From Pseudomonadota bacterium (GTDB lineage: Bacteria; Desulfobacterota; Syntrophorhabdia; Syntrophorhabdales; Syntrophorhabdaceae): a stretch of DNA of 57,345 bases. Position numbers and translations under genes: made by a program. Location: positions 1-57,345 of the forward strand of contig JAPLKB010000052.1 of NCBI GenBank assembly GCA_026388275.1, written 5' to 3'. Below, piece by piece: positions 41,591 through 50,750 of this stretch; the first letter of the stretch is position 1, and each line of letters starts with the position of its first letter. A model generated the notes under the pieces. The model made no database searches, was not told the DNA's origin, and saw only the letters and a list, made by a program, of their open reading frames with translations.

Positions 41591-41847
41591 TGTAGTATCC
41601 CCTGTCTTTTCAATTCTTCAAGAATAGCATCAATCTGGTACTGCTTAAGCTCAGGATGAGGATGTGGTTTATGTAGCCTGATAATATGCTGTGTTGCATG
41701 ATCTATAAATGCAATCCTCGATCCTGATGTCTTACCTGTTTTGGCCTCCTTATATCCATATACCGATAACAATCGTTTCAACTCATCGTAAGTGAAATCT
41801 TTTGGTTTAGAAATTAACCTTTTCAGGAGCTTATCAGCTTTTCCCAT
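41587..41847 (-). CDS. hicA: HicA-family mRNA interferase toxin
   Basis: An 86-aa HicA. It has KPKDFTYDELKRLLSVYGY, KTSGSRIAFIDHATQHIIRL and HKPHPHPELKQYQIDAIL, the longer HicA subgroup with the RLHKPHP motif. HicA has a double-stranded-RNA-binding-like fold and cleaves mRNA in a translation-independent way. It is preceded by a near-consensus promoter so close that the mRNA may have almost no leader. Confidence 0.87.
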   Translation of the reverse strand: MGKADKLLKRLISKPKDFTYDELKRLLSVYGYKEAKTGKTSGSRIAFIDHATQHIIRLHKPHPHPELKQYQIDAILEELKRQGILQ

Positions 41848-41855
41848 GATTTATA

Positions 41856-41883
41856 ATTATAGCAAATGTTTTAAAATATGCAA
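41856..41883 (-). promoter_or_regulatory. Promoter of hicAB
   Basis: Read on the minus strand: -35 TTGCAT (41883-41878), 16-bp spacer, -10 TATAAT (41861-41856). The predicted start of transcription is about 41849, only a few bases before the hicA ATG at 41847. No ribosome-binding site is visible between them. Confidence 0.65.
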
Positions 41884-41906
41884 CCGATAATGTGTTACAA
41901 ATAAAT

Positions 41907-44900
41907 TTATTTGAAATAATCTTGCAGTGCTTTGACCTGAAGTCCGCCTTTTTTAATGTGTTCTATGGCATTAACCATGGCCTGTGCACCGGAAAGGGTT
42001 GTTGTGTATGGGATTTTGTACTGGACTGCGTTTGCCCGTATACTTACTTCATCCTGCATCGGATTTCTGCCGCTTGGTGTATTAATGATAAATTGAAGCT
42101 CACCATTCTTGATCATGTCAACGATATGTGGTCTACCTTCAGATACCTTATTGACGAAAGCTACATCGATCCCGTTGTTTGCGAGGACTTTTCCGGTTCC
42201 TTTTGTGGTAAATATCTTAAAACCCAGGTCGGACAGCTTCTTTGCGATGAATACTACATTCCTCTTATCCTTGTTTTTTACACTCAGGAGCACGTTTCCG
42301 GAAGCAGGGAGGTCCTGGCCTGCGCCGAGTTGTGCCTTGAGAAAGGCAGCGCCGAAATTCATGTCTATTCCCATGACCTCACCGGTAGACTTCATTTCAG
42401 GCCCGAGGATCGTATCAACCCCGTAAAACTTATTGAAAGGGAAGACTGATTCTTTCACGGCTACATGCGTTATCTCAACCTCTTTATCAATTCCAAGGTC
42501 TTTCAATTTTAGCCCTACCATCAGTTTGACAGCTACCTTGGCCCACTGGATGCCGGTGGCTTTGCTGACAAATGGAATGGTTCTGCTTGCACGGGGATTT
42601 ACCTCAAGTACATAAATCACATCATTTCTTACGGCGTACTGGATATTCATGAGGCCTATAACGTTGAGTTTCTTAGCAAGCATATATGTGTATGTCTTTA
42701 TTTTGTCGATCACCTTGTCATCGAGAGAGTAGGGCGGCAATGCACAGGCGCTGTCTCCCGAATGGATGCCGGCTTCTTCGATATGTTCCATGATGCCTGC
42801 AACTACGCAGGTTTCGCCGTCGGCAACGGCATCTACGTCTATTTCTATGGCATCTTCAAGAAACTTGTCTATCAGGATCGGTTTATCCGGTGACGCTTCG
42901 GCTGCCTTTTCCATGAAGTTCATAAGGTCGCCGTCTGTATAAACGATTTCCATGGCCCTGCCGCCAAGCACATAGGACGGCCGCACCACAACAGGATATC
43001 CTATCGTGTTTGCTACTTCTTTTGCTTCTTCAAATGATATGGCTATGCCGTTTTCGGGCTGGGTGAGGTCCAGTTCTTTAAGCAAAGTCTTGAACTTGTC
43101 CCTGTCTTCTGCCATGTCTATACTTTCCGGTGTTGTTCCTATTATGGGTACGCCTGATTTCTGCAAGGCCACTGCAAGGTTGAGCGGCGTCTGTCCGCCG
43201 AACTGAACGACTACGCCATCCGGTTTTTCACGTTCTGCAATATCAAGCACATTTTCAAAGGTAAGAGGCTCAAAATACAATTTGTCTGATGTGTCATAAT
43301 CTGTGCTTACAGTCTCAGGGTTGCTGTTTACCATGATAGTTTCATAACCGAGTGCTTTCAGCGCAAAAGCGGCATGGACGCAGCAGTAATCGAATTCTAT
43401 ACCCTGGCCGATTCTGTTTGGCCCGCCGCCCAGGATCATGATCTTTTTTTTGTCAGAGATCCTTGATTCGTCTTCTTTTTCATAGGTGGAATAGTAATAA
43501 GGGGTATATGCCTCAAATTCGGCGGCGCATGTGTCAACAAGCTTAAAAACGCTTTTAATGCCCATACTGATTCTTGCTGCACGTATCTCTTCTTCGTTTT
43601 TGCCGATAAGAGTGCCTATCTGCCTGTCGGAAAATCCAAATCTTTTTGCCCTGAGCATAAGTTCTTCAGATAAATCATCCTGCCCGGCTATTTCTGCTTC
43701 AAACTGCACAATCTCTTCAATATTCTTCAGAAACCACCTGTCTATGCCTGTGAGCTCATAAATTTCGTTAATATCGATGCCTGCCTTTAATGCGTGGCGA
43801 ATATAGAATACCCTGTCTTTGTTCGGGGTAATCAGTTTTTGTTTTATAAACAGCGGGTCATGTATACCCGGAAGTCTCTCGTCCATGATTCCGTAAACAC
43901 CAACTTCAAGCGACCTGAAGCCCTTTTGCAGCGCCTCCTTAAAGGTTCTTCCAATGGCCATTGCCTCCCCTACGGATTTCATCTGCACGGTCAGAGTCTC
44001 ATCCGCCCCTTTAAACTTTTCAAAGGTAAACCTTGGAACCTTGACAACACAATAGTCTATGGTCGGCTCGAACGATGCCGGGGTCTTTTTTGTTATATCA
44101 TTGGGGATTTCGTCCAGGGTGTATCCTACTGCAAGCTTTGCAGCGATCTTTGCAATAGGGAATCCTGTAGCCTTTGACGCAAGGGCTGAGCTCCGGGAAA
44201 CCCTGGGATTCATCTCAATGATTGTCATCCTGCCTGTATCCGGATGTACGGCAAACTGGATATTGGAACCTCCCGTTTCAACGCCTATTTCCCTTATGAT
44301 CTTGATAGCGGCGTCCCTCATGGCCTGGTATTCTTTATCTGTCAGGGTCTGTGCCGGCGCCACAGTGACGCTGTCGCCTGTGTGCACGCCCATGGCGTCA
44401 AAGTTCTCAATGGAACAAATAATGACAACGTTGTCTTTTTTGTCCCTCATAACCTCAAGTTCATATTCCTTCCAGCCTATGACGGATTCCTCGATGAGGA
44501 TTTCTGTGGTCATGCTGCTCTCAAGGCCTCTTAAGGCGAGGACTTTAAATTCTTCTATATTGTATGCAACCGCCGCACCTGTGCCTCCGAGGGTATAACT
44601 TGGCCTTATGATGAGCGGAAAGCCTATTTCTTTAGCCACCCACTTTGCATCATCCATATTGTGGGCAAGGCCGCTTCTGGGCACTTCGAGACCGATATTT
44701 TCCATAGCAGCCTTGAACTCTTCCCTGTCCTCAGCCTTTCTAATCGCTTTGTAATCAGCGCCTATCAGCTCTACATTATATTTATCGAGGATGCCCCTCT
44801 CTGAAATGATTGTGGCAAGGTTAAGGGCTGTCTGACCGCCGATAGTGGGAAGGATCGTATCGGGCCTTTCAACTTTAATGATCTCTTCAAGTATTTCGGG

Positions 44901-45110
44901 TGTAAGGGGCTCAATATAAACCCGGTCTGCCATATCAGGGTCTGTCATGATCGTTGCAGGGTTGCTGTTAACAAGGATTACCCTGAAGCCTTCCTCTCTC
45001 AGCGCCTTGCATGCCTGACTTCCTGAATAATCGAATTCACAGGCCTGGCCGATCACAATCGGGCCGGAGCCTATGATAAGTATGCTATTTATGTCTGTTC
45101 GTTTCGGCAT
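41907..45110 (-). CDS. carB: Carbamoyl-phosphate synthase, large subunit
   Basis: A 1067-aa enzyme subunit, full length. It makes carbamoyl phosphate from ammonia (from CarA), bicarbonate and two ATP, for arginine and pyrimidine synthesis. The duplicated ATP-grasp halves are visible: [20 protein letters not shown] at the start of the first and [20 protein letters not shown] at the second, with [20 protein letters not shown] and [20 protein letters not shown] in each. The C-terminal allosteric domain is present (FIINTPSGR). It lies downstream of carA with a 93-bp gap. Confidence 0.97.
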   Translation of the reverse strand: MPKRTDINSILIIGSGPIVIGQACEFDYSGSQACKALREEGFRVILVNSNPATIMTDPDMADRVYIEPLTPEILEEIIKVERPDTILPTIGGQTALNLATIISERGILDKYNVELIGADYKAIRKAEDREEFKAAMENIGLEVPRSGLAHNMDDAKWVAKEIGFPLIIRPSYTLGGTGAAVAYNIEEFKVLALRGLESSMTTEILIEESVIGWKEYELEVMRDKKDNVVIICSIENFDAMGVHTGDSVTVAPAQTLTDKEYQAMRDAAIKIIREIGVETGGSNIQFAVHPDTGRMTIIEMNPRVSRSSALASKATGFPIAKIAAKLAVGYTLDEIPNDITKKTPASFEPTIDYCVVKVPRFTFEKFKGADETLTVQMKSVGEAMAIGRTFKEALQKGFRSLEVGVYGIMDERLPGIHDPLFIKQKLITPNKDRVFYIRHALKAGIDINEIYELTGIDRWFLKNIEEIVQFEAEIAGQDDLSEELMLRAKRFGFSDRQIGTLIGKNEEEIRAARISMGIKSVFKLVDTCAAEFEAYTPYYYSTYEKEDESRISDKKKIMILGGGPNRIGQGIEFDYCCVHAAFALKALGYETIMVNSNPETVSTDYDTSDKLYFEPLTFENVLDIAEREKPDGVVVQFGGQTPLNLAVALQKSGVPIIGTTPESIDMAEDRDKFKTLLKELDLTQPENGIAISFEEAKEVANTIGYPVVVRPSYVLGGRAMEIVYTDGDLMNFMEKAAEASPDKPILIDKFLEDAIEIDVDAVADGETCVVAGIMEHIEEAGIHSGDSACALPPYSLDDKVIDKIKTYTYMLAKKLNVIGLMNIQYAVRNDVIYVLEVNPRASRTIPFVSKATGIQWAKVAVKLMVGLKLKDLGIDKEVEITHVAVKESVFPFNKFYGVDTILGPEMKSTGEVMGIDMNFGAAFLKAQLGAGQDLPASGNVLLSVKNKDKRNVVFIAKKLSDLGFKIFTTKGTGKVLANNGIDVAFVNKVSEGRPHIVDMIKNGELQFIINTPSGRNPMQDEVSIRANAVQYKIPYTTTLSGAQAMVNAIEHIKKGGLQVKALQDYFK

Positions 45111-45203
45111 ATTGATCCTTTTTCGGCATTTAGCTCATTGCTCCTGGCTGATTTATGCGAATTTTCTTTGCCATGAACTATGAGCTATGAACCACGAACT
45201 GGT
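45111..45203 (-). repeat. carA-carB gap with short word repeats
   Basis: Near the carA side this 93-bp gap contains atgaactatgagctatgaac, a run of near-identical 7-8-mers (atgaact/atgagct/atgaacc). It resembles the word-type repeats at 45782-45809 and near 47264-47290. The RBS of carB is not strong. No terminator is seen, so carA and carB are probably co-transcribed. Confidence 0.45.
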
Positions 45204-46370
45204 TCATATTTTTTTCTTCCTGAACTCCTTCATCATATCGGTGAATTTTGCAAACAGTCCGTATGCATCATGTGGTCCCGGTGATGCTTCAGGGTGGTAC
45301 TGGACAGAGAAAACAGGGTAAGTCTCATGTTCCAGTCCTTCAATTGTATTATCGTTCAGGTTGATATGTGTTGCCTTTACTGATTCTGTTTTTATTGAAT
45401 CAATGTCTACGGCAAAGCCATGATTTTCTGAAACTATATAGACCTTTCCCGTTGCCAGGTCTTTTATGGGCTGATTTGCCCCGCGGTGGCCGAACTTGAG
45501 TTTATATGTTCTTCCTCCATATGCGAGGCCAAGTAATTGTTGACCGAGACAGATACCGAAGACAGGGATTTTGCCGATAAGTTTCTTTATTTCTTCTATG
45601 GCATAAGGCACGCCTTCAGGGTCGCCGGGACCGTTAGAAAGGAGCACTCCATCGGCTTGCATTGCAAATATATTTTCTGCAGATGTACTTGCAGGAACAA
45701 CCGTTACATGGCAGCCGGACTTATTGAGCATTCTAAGAATGTTCATCTTCACCCCGAAATCCATGACAATAACCTTTAATAGTGAATGGTGAATAGTGAA
45801 TGGTGAATAGTCCGGACGGTTAATCCTGGACTGCGAACCCCGATCTTCTTCTCTGTTGCTCCAAATATAGGGTTCCGTGCAGGTTACTTCCTTAACAAGG
45901 TCTCTGCCGATAATGCCCTTCGATGCCTTTGCTTTCTTTACAAGACTTTCGGGATCCGAATCTATCGTGGAGATGATGCCTTTCATTGCGCCCTGAACCC
46001 TTATATGCCTCGTAAGGGCTCGTGTATCAACCTCTTCTATGGCTAATATGTTATGCCTGTGAAGGTAATTGACAATATCGTCCTGAGACCTGTAGTTGCT
46101 TGCAATCTTGCTTAATTCTCTGACAATGAATCCTTCTACCTTCGGATTGACTGATTCAATATCGTCTTCGTTTACGCCGTAGTTGCCGATGAGGGGGTAA
46201 GTCATTGTAACAATCTGTCCTTTATATGAGGGGTCTGTCATAATTTCCTGATAGCCGGTCATGCTGGTGTTAAAAACTATTTCCCCTTCCCTTTCACCCT
46301 CTATCCCGCAGCTTTTCCCCTCAAATATAGCTCCGTCCTCAAGGGCAATGAATGCCTTTGCTGCTTTCAT
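45204..46370 (-). CDS. carA: Carbamoyl-phosphate synthase, small (glutaminase) subunit
   Basis: A 388-aa glutaminase that feeds ammonia to CarB. The N-terminal domain has MTGYQEIMTDPSYKGQIVTM. The class I amidotransferase domain has the nucleophile Cys in GICLGQQLLGLAYGG and the catalytic His-Glu in QYHPEASPGP. The linker between the domains (about residues 165-200) contains SPFTIHHSLL, encoded by a 14-bp tandem repeat. ATG 46370 gives the usual MKAAKAFIALEDG start; an upstream ATG lies inside the previous gene. It overlaps that gene by 4 bp. Confidence 0.95.
   Translation of the reverse strand: MKAAKAFIALEDGAIFEGKSCGIEGEREGEIVFNTSMTGYQEIMTDPSYKGQIVTMTYPLIGNYGVNEDDIESVNPKVEGFIVRELSKIASNYRSQDDIVNYLHRHNILAIEEVDTRALTRHIRVQGAMKGIISTIDSDPESLVKKAKASKGIIGRDLVKEVTCTEPYIWSNREEDRGSQSRINRPDYSPFTIHHSLLKVIVMDFGVKMNILRMLNKSGCHVTVVPASTSAENIFAMQADGVLLSNGPGDPEGVPYAIEEIKKLIGKIPVFGICLGQQLLGLAYGGRTYKLKFGHRGANQPIKDLATGKVYIVSENHGFAVDIDSIKTESVKATHINLNDNTIEGLEHETYPVFSVQYHPEASPGPHDAYGLFAKFTDMMKEFRKKKI
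45782..45809 (-). repeat. Two 14-bp tandem repeats inside the carA linker
   Basis: The unit gtgaatggtgaata occurs twice in a row (plus-strand reading), itself built of gtgaatg/gtgaata heptamers. It encodes part of the CarA interdomain linker in frame. The same kind of words occur in the non-coding inverted repeat at 40043-40242, so this looks like repeat sequence that entered a coding gene and is tolerated in a flexible linker. Confidence 0.75.
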
Positions 46371-47035
46371 TCGCCTCCCTTGCAAGCTTCTATGCATATG
46401 CCGCAGATATGATGGCCGAGGTTCCTTTTATTTTTGAATTGGGTAATCATGTCGTAACATCCTTTATGGTCAAATAAGGATTGAGTATCTTTTATCGATC
46501 CGGCCGGACATTTGTCGATACATGCCATGCAAGCCCCGCAATCTCCGTCAAACGGTTTGTCCGGTATAAGCGGCATATCTGTAAGGACTGCATTGTATCT
46601 GACTCTGGCTCCCAAAACAGGGTGTACCAGGAGATTGTTTCTGCCTATCCATCCTATACCTGATAAAACCCCTATATGTTTATGGGAAATATGCCCTTTC
46701 TGGTTACGCCAGTCTATAACCTGGGAGGCGCCGAAGGGTAAAGCTCTGTAGCCTTTTTTTTCAATTTCCTTTGAGAGCAGATATGCTATCATGTCGAGCC
46801 TGTAGTTCAACTGCCTGTAATGATGAAGATAGAGGGGGTTGGGCCCGTCCATTACAGTATCCAGAATACCTTTTGACAATACAAGACCAAAAGAGACGGC
46901 GAATGGTAACCTCTGTTTTATTGAATCTTCCAGGCCTACCAGTTCTTTTTCATATAGTGACATATCACCGATACCCGAAGTATCAACTCCGAAATCGGCT
47001 AACCAGATTTTAATAATGCTGTTGTTATCTTCCAC
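46367..47035 (-). CDS. Short QueG-related double 4Fe-4S protein
   Basis: A 222-aa protein. It has the QueG-like middle (HISHKHIGVLSGIGWIGRNN, then NAVLTDMPLIPD) and a double-cluster ferredoxin part: CGACMACIDKCPAGSI and GCYDM with HHICGICIEACKG, giving eight cysteines in two sets. Epoxyqueuosine reductase is usually 300-380 aa and has extra domains that are missing here, so the substrate may differ. It overlaps carA by 4 bp, an unusual partner for it. Member of the COG1600-like group by motif; exact role unknown. Confidence 0.72.
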   Translation of the reverse strand: MEDNNSIIKIWLADFGVDTSGIGDMSLYEKELVGLEDSIKQRLPFAVSFGLVLSKGILDTVMDGPNPLYLHHYRQLNYRLDMIAYLLSKEIEKKGYRALPFGASQVIDWRNQKGHISHKHIGVLSGIGWIGRNNLLVHPVLGARVRYNAVLTDMPLIPDKPFDGDCGACMACIDKCPAGSIKDTQSLFDHKGCYDMITQFKNKRNLGHHICGICIEACKGGE

Positions 47036-47290
47036 TATGTCCTCAATTACTGGGGCTCACGTCGCCCCCTCCGCCTTTCCGTATGCACGAAGGATGTCCG
47101 CTCACTTATGTTCGCTTGGACGTCCGCTTGCGCTGGGACGCAAGTAAATGCATTTACGTCCTACGTCCGAAGGAGTATAGCGACTGAACGTCCTTCGTCC
47201 CTCGGGTAAATTGTCGCCCCTCCACCAGCCAGGCTGTCGGCTTTTTGACTCTTCAATTCAACATTCAAAATTCAACATTCAACATTTTAT
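47036..47290. repeat. Gap filled with nested palindromes and word repeats
   Basis: Arms cgaaggatgt (47088-47097) and acgtccttcg (47188-47197) enclose a hairpin cttgcg/cgcaag (47127-47144) and a perfect 14-nt palindrome gtaaatgcatttac (47144-47157). At 47264-47287 follow words of the type attcaacattcaaaattc. No gene is seen. It lies between mnmG and the QueG-related gene, both minus strand. Confidence 0.6.
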
Positions 47291-49153
47291 TTACAGTGTT
47301 CCTGTTTTTTTCAAATGTATCATCAATGCTGTTATGGCTGCCGGTGTAATACCCGGAATTCTGGATGCCTGACCTATGGTAAAAGGCCTGATCTTTGATA
47401 ATCTTTCCACTACCTCCAGCGACAAGCCGGAAATGTCAATGTATGGGGTTTCAGAGGGAATTTTCATATTTTCAAGTCTTTTTGTCTTCTCTATCATCTC
47501 AAGTTGTCTTTCAGTGTAGCCCCGGTATTTTATATCTAACTCCACCTGATATGCAATATTTTCTTCCAGGTCGTTGAAGCTTGGTTCTATCCGTTTTATG
47601 CTGTCCATGGTCACTTCCGGTTTTTTGAGAAGTTCTTCAAGCGTGACAGGGTTTTTTATGCCTTCAAAACCGTTGTTTTTTAACATTTCAATCGTTTCAG
47701 CATTAGGCTTAAGTCTTATCGACTGCAACATCTCATGCGTCCTGGCGATCTTCTTCTTTTTTTCCACTACCTTCTCGTAACGTTCTTTGCTCACAATACC
47801 GGCGACATAACCTTTTTCCGTGAGTCTCAGGTCTGCATTGTCTTCCCGAAGCAGGAGCCGGTATTCAGCCCTTGATGTAAACATCCTGTATGGTTCGTCA
47901 ACCCCTTTTGTAACCAGGTCATCTATCATAACGCCAATGTATGCCTCATCCCTGCCAAGGCAGAATATCCCCTTATCTATAACCTTTAATGCAGCGTTAA
48001 TGCCTGCCATCATGCCCTGAGCTGCTGCTTCTTCATAGCCTGTTGTCCCGTTTATCTGTCCTGCGTGGAAAAGATTGCTTATCAGTTTAGTTTCAAGGGT
48101 GGCATATAGTTGTGTGGGATATACAAAGTCATATTCTATCGCATAACCCGGTCGTGTAATCTCCACATGTTCGAGACCGTTGATACTTCTGAGCATCTTT
48201 AACTGTATATCAAGGGGAAGGCTCGTGGAAAGCCCGTTCGGGTAATATTCTATAGTGTCGAGACCCTCAGGTTCGATAAATATACGGTGTCGTTCTTTAT
48301 CCTGAAATCGTACTATTTTGTCTTCAATAGACGGGCAGTACCTGACTCCGGTACCTTTTATTTTCCCTGTATAGAGGGGTGATCTGTCGAATCCCGACCT
48401 GATTGCATCATGGGTTTTTTTGTTTGTATATGTAAGCCAGCAAGGAACAAGTTTATTATGGACTGTCCCTGTCAGGAAAGAAAAAGGTTGTGGCGGGTCA
48501 TCGCTGTGCTGTGGCTCAAGCTTTGAAAAGTCTATTGTCCTTCCGTCAAGCCGGGGGCATGTCCCTGTTTTGAGACGACCTATATCAAAACCGAGTTCTT
48601 TGAGACACAGGGAGAGGCCGACAGAGGGTGCATCCCCCATCCTTCCTCCCTCGAAATGTTCCAGACCCACATGAATAAGCCCTCTTAAAAATGTTCCTGT
48701 TGTTATAATAACACATTTTCCAAAGAACTTTTCTCCCCACTGTGTTTCGACGCCGATAACCGTGTTGTTGTTAATCAGAAGTTTTTCTACTATGCCCTGC
48801 CGTAAGGAGAGATTTTTCTGATCCTCCAGTACTTTCTTCATTCTCAGAGCATATTTCATTTTGTCTGCCTGGATGCGGGTAGCGCGAACAGCAGGTCCTT
48901 TTTTCATATTAAGGATGCGGAACTGAATACCTGTGGCATCGATATTCTTACCCATTTCGCCATCCAGTGCATCCAGTTCTTTTACAAGATGCCCCTTGCC
49001 AAGCCCTCCTACAGCAGGGTTGCATGACATGAATGCTATATGATCCAGATTGGTTGTCAGAAGAAGGGTTTTTACGCCTATACGTGCAGCAGCAAGCGCA
49101 GCCTCACAGCCTGCATGACCTGCACCAATTACTATAACATCAAGATTGTCCAT
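47291..49153 (-). CDS. mnmG: tRNA uridine-5-carboxymethylaminomethyl modification enzyme MnmG
   Basis: A 620-aa FAD enzyme that with MnmE modifies the wobble uridine of several tRNAs. The dinucleotide-binding start is DVIVIGAGHAGCEAALAAAR, followed by FMSCNPAVGGLGKGHLVKEL and LKTGTCPRLDG. The second signature is FHAGQINGTTGYEEAAAQG. The C-terminal helical domain ends GITPAAITALMIHLKK. ATG 49153 gives the family N-terminus; the frame is open 60 bp further upstream with no homology. mnmE is not nearby. Confidence 0.96.
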   Translation of the reverse strand: MDNLDVIVIGAGHAGCEAALAAARIGVKTLLLTTNLDHIAFMSCNPAVGGLGKGHLVKELDALDGEMGKNIDATGIQFRILNMKKGPAVRATRIQADKMKYALRMKKVLEDQKNLSLRQGIVEKLLINNNTVIGVETQWGEKFFGKCVIITTGTFLRGLIHVGLEHFEGGRMGDAPSVGLSLCLKELGFDIGRLKTGTCPRLDGRTIDFSKLEPQHSDDPPQPFSFLTGTVHNKLVPCWLTYTNKKTHDAIRSGFDRSPLYTGKIKGTGVRYCPSIEDKIVRFQDKERHRIFIEPEGLDTIEYYPNGLSTSLPLDIQLKMLRSINGLEHVEITRPGYAIEYDFVYPTQLYATLETKLISNLFHAGQINGTTGYEEAAAQGMMAGINAALKVIDKGIFCLGRDEAYIGVMIDDLVTKGVDEPYRMFTSRAEYRLLLREDNADLRLTEKGYVAGIVSKERYEKVVEKKKKIARTHEMLQSIRLKPNAETIEMLKNNGFEGIKNPVTLEELLKKPEVTMDSIKRIEPSFNDLEENIAYQVELDIKYRGYTERQLEMIEKTKRLENMKIPSETPYIDISGLSLEVVERLSKIRPFTIGQASRIPGITPAAITALMIHLKKTGTL

Positions 49154-49546
49154 GGTATCCCAAGGTAAAACTCCCGTAAGATTAAAACCGCCATAGCTTA
49201 GCAGAAATAGCACGTTTTTTCCACTTTATCGAACGGGCCCATTACCGTTTTCTTGTATTTTGGGGATATTCCTTTAAACTAAATTATGGATTATGCGGCT
49301 GAATCTTATGGATTGCAGGGAAGGTTTTATACCAATTCGCCTTCAATCATATAACTTTGTTGCCTCCTCCTCGCACTCCTCGACGTGCTGGTAGTACGCC
49401 TGCGTCGGCTCGTCGTCGTCGCCTCGTTCTATGCATGAATCCGAATTGGTATTAGCCCTGGCGCAGACAAGACATATATTTTTGTATATAGGAGACAATT
49501 ATTATTCTTGAATATTTAAACTCAATAAGCATTAAATAATATTTCA
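49154..49546. other. Intergenic region between divergent mnmG and the CDF gene
   Basis: A 393-bp gap between divergent genes. It holds the palindromic element at 49329-49452. On both sides are AT-rich stretches that could carry the two promoters, but I could not assign -35/-10 pairs with confidence. Confidence 0.5.
49329..49452. repeat. Palindromic element with 11-bp terminal inverted repeats
   Basis: The ends ataccaattcg and cgaattggtat are perfect inverted repeats. The middle (near 49381-49410) has cgacgtgctggtagtacgcc, an imperfect palindrome, and a run of cgtcgtcgtc. The element near 56877-57018 has a similar core (gacgtac...gtacgtc followed by tgcgg), so both may belong to one dispersed family. 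No reading frame is supported. Confidence 0.7.
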
Positions 49547-50464
49547 ATGGATATAAAACAAAAAGCCTCTTTATTCGCGATCGTGTCTGCAGCAATCCTT
49601 GCAACAGGTAAGTTTTCCGTAGGGTTGATCTCAGGGTCTATGGCAGTGATGTCCTCAGGCCTTGACAGTTTGCTGGACGTGTTCATGTCCGGCATGAACT
49701 TTTTTGCCATAAAGAAGGCTGCAAAACCGGCAGATCATGAACATCAGTACGGTCATGGAAAAGCAGAAGATCTGGCTGCAATAATTCAATCTCTTGTTAT
49801 TGTCTTTAGCGGGGCTGCAATAATCTATACAGCTATTGAAAAATTCATCGATAAAGAAGCAATTACCTATTCAAAATTCGATATCGGGGTCATGGTTTTT
49901 TCCCTTGTTTTTACTATTGCCATTTCAACTGTTCTGAAAGTGGTCGGAAAGAAAACCGGCTCGCATGCGCTCATGGCTGATGCCCTCCATTATACGAGTG
50001 ACTTCTATTCCAACTCTGCTGCTATTGTTGCGATTGTTCTTGCCTATTACACGGGCAAAACGTATTTTGACTTGTTGTTTGCGGTCATAATCGGCTTAAT
50101 TATTATCTTTTCCGCGATAAAGATATTCAGGGACGGGCTCTCAGGACTTATGGACACCAGCATTCCTGAAAAGATAGAAATAGAAATTCGAGACATTATT
50201 AATGCTATGCCCTTCCCCTATGCCGGGCACCACAAACTGAGAAGCCGTCTGGCAGGCAACAAAAAATATCTGGATTTCCATTTATTGATATGCAGGAAGG
50301 CGCTAATTGAAGAAGCACACAATCTGGCTGAAGCAATAGAAACGAAGATGATTAAAAAGATACAGAATATAGATGTTACAATACATATCGAACCATGCCC
50401 TAATAAATGTGAATTAACCGATGAAACGTGCGTTGTCCTGAAAATGAAGCTCCAGAAAAAATAA
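49547..50464 (+). CDS. Cation diffusion facilitator family transporter
   Basis: A 305-aa inner-membrane metal/proton antiporter with about six helices. It has VGLISGSMAVMSSGLDSLLD (first metal site region), a HEHQYGHGKAEDLAA motif after helix 2, and HALMADALHYTSDFYSNSA (HXXXD site in helix 5). The C-terminal cytosolic domain (DIINAMPFPYAGHHKLRSRL, ending in ECPNKC-like cysteines) is the typical metal-sensing fold. The likely substrates are Zn, Fe, Mn or Co; the sequence does not decide. Confidence 0.9.
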   Translation: MDIKQKASLFAIVSAAILATGKFSVGLISGSMAVMSSGLDSLLDVFMSGMNFFAIKKAAKPADHEHQYGHGKAEDLAAIIQSLVIVFSGAAIIYTAIEKFIDKEAITYSKFDIGVMVFSLVFTIAISTVLKVVGKKTGSHALMADALHYTSDFYSNSAAIVAIVLAYYTGKTYFDLLFAVIIGLIIIFSAIKIFRDGLSGLMDTSIPEKIEIEIRDIINAMPFPYAGHHKLRSRLAGNKKYLDFHLLICRKALIEEAHNLAEAIETKMIKKIQNIDVTIHIEPCPNKCELTDETCVVLKMKLQKK

Positions 50465-50750
50465 AATCAAAGATGACATAATCCTCTGAGGAAATCACTG
50501 TCGTAGAGGAAATAGGGGCAGGCGAGGATTTGGAGTTGGCAGGAAATCAGTAGAAAAAAGTAAATGTTTTCCAAATAAATACCGTATAAAAATAAAGCTT
50601 AATATCTGTTGTTTTTTAACCGAAAACCATAATATGGAAAATAAGGAACATGAAATGTAAGATGGTTAATTTCGACCAATCAGAATTACTCCGGATACTA
50701 TTCTATTCATTCCACATTAAGATGTTATTTTTACTGTGAGGCAGATAAAT
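50465..50750 (+). other. Gap before cheR
   Basis: A 286-bp gap. It is AT-rich on its right side. I see no gene, no clear terminator for the CDF gene and no flagellar sigma-28 promoter at the right spacing. gagg at 50738-50741 is the cheR ribosome-binding site. Confidence 0.4.

Noticed and set aside
47227-47247. A plus-strand agcc/ggct hairpin with a T run
   Set aside because: The stem has only 4 bp and the flanking genes run on the other strand.
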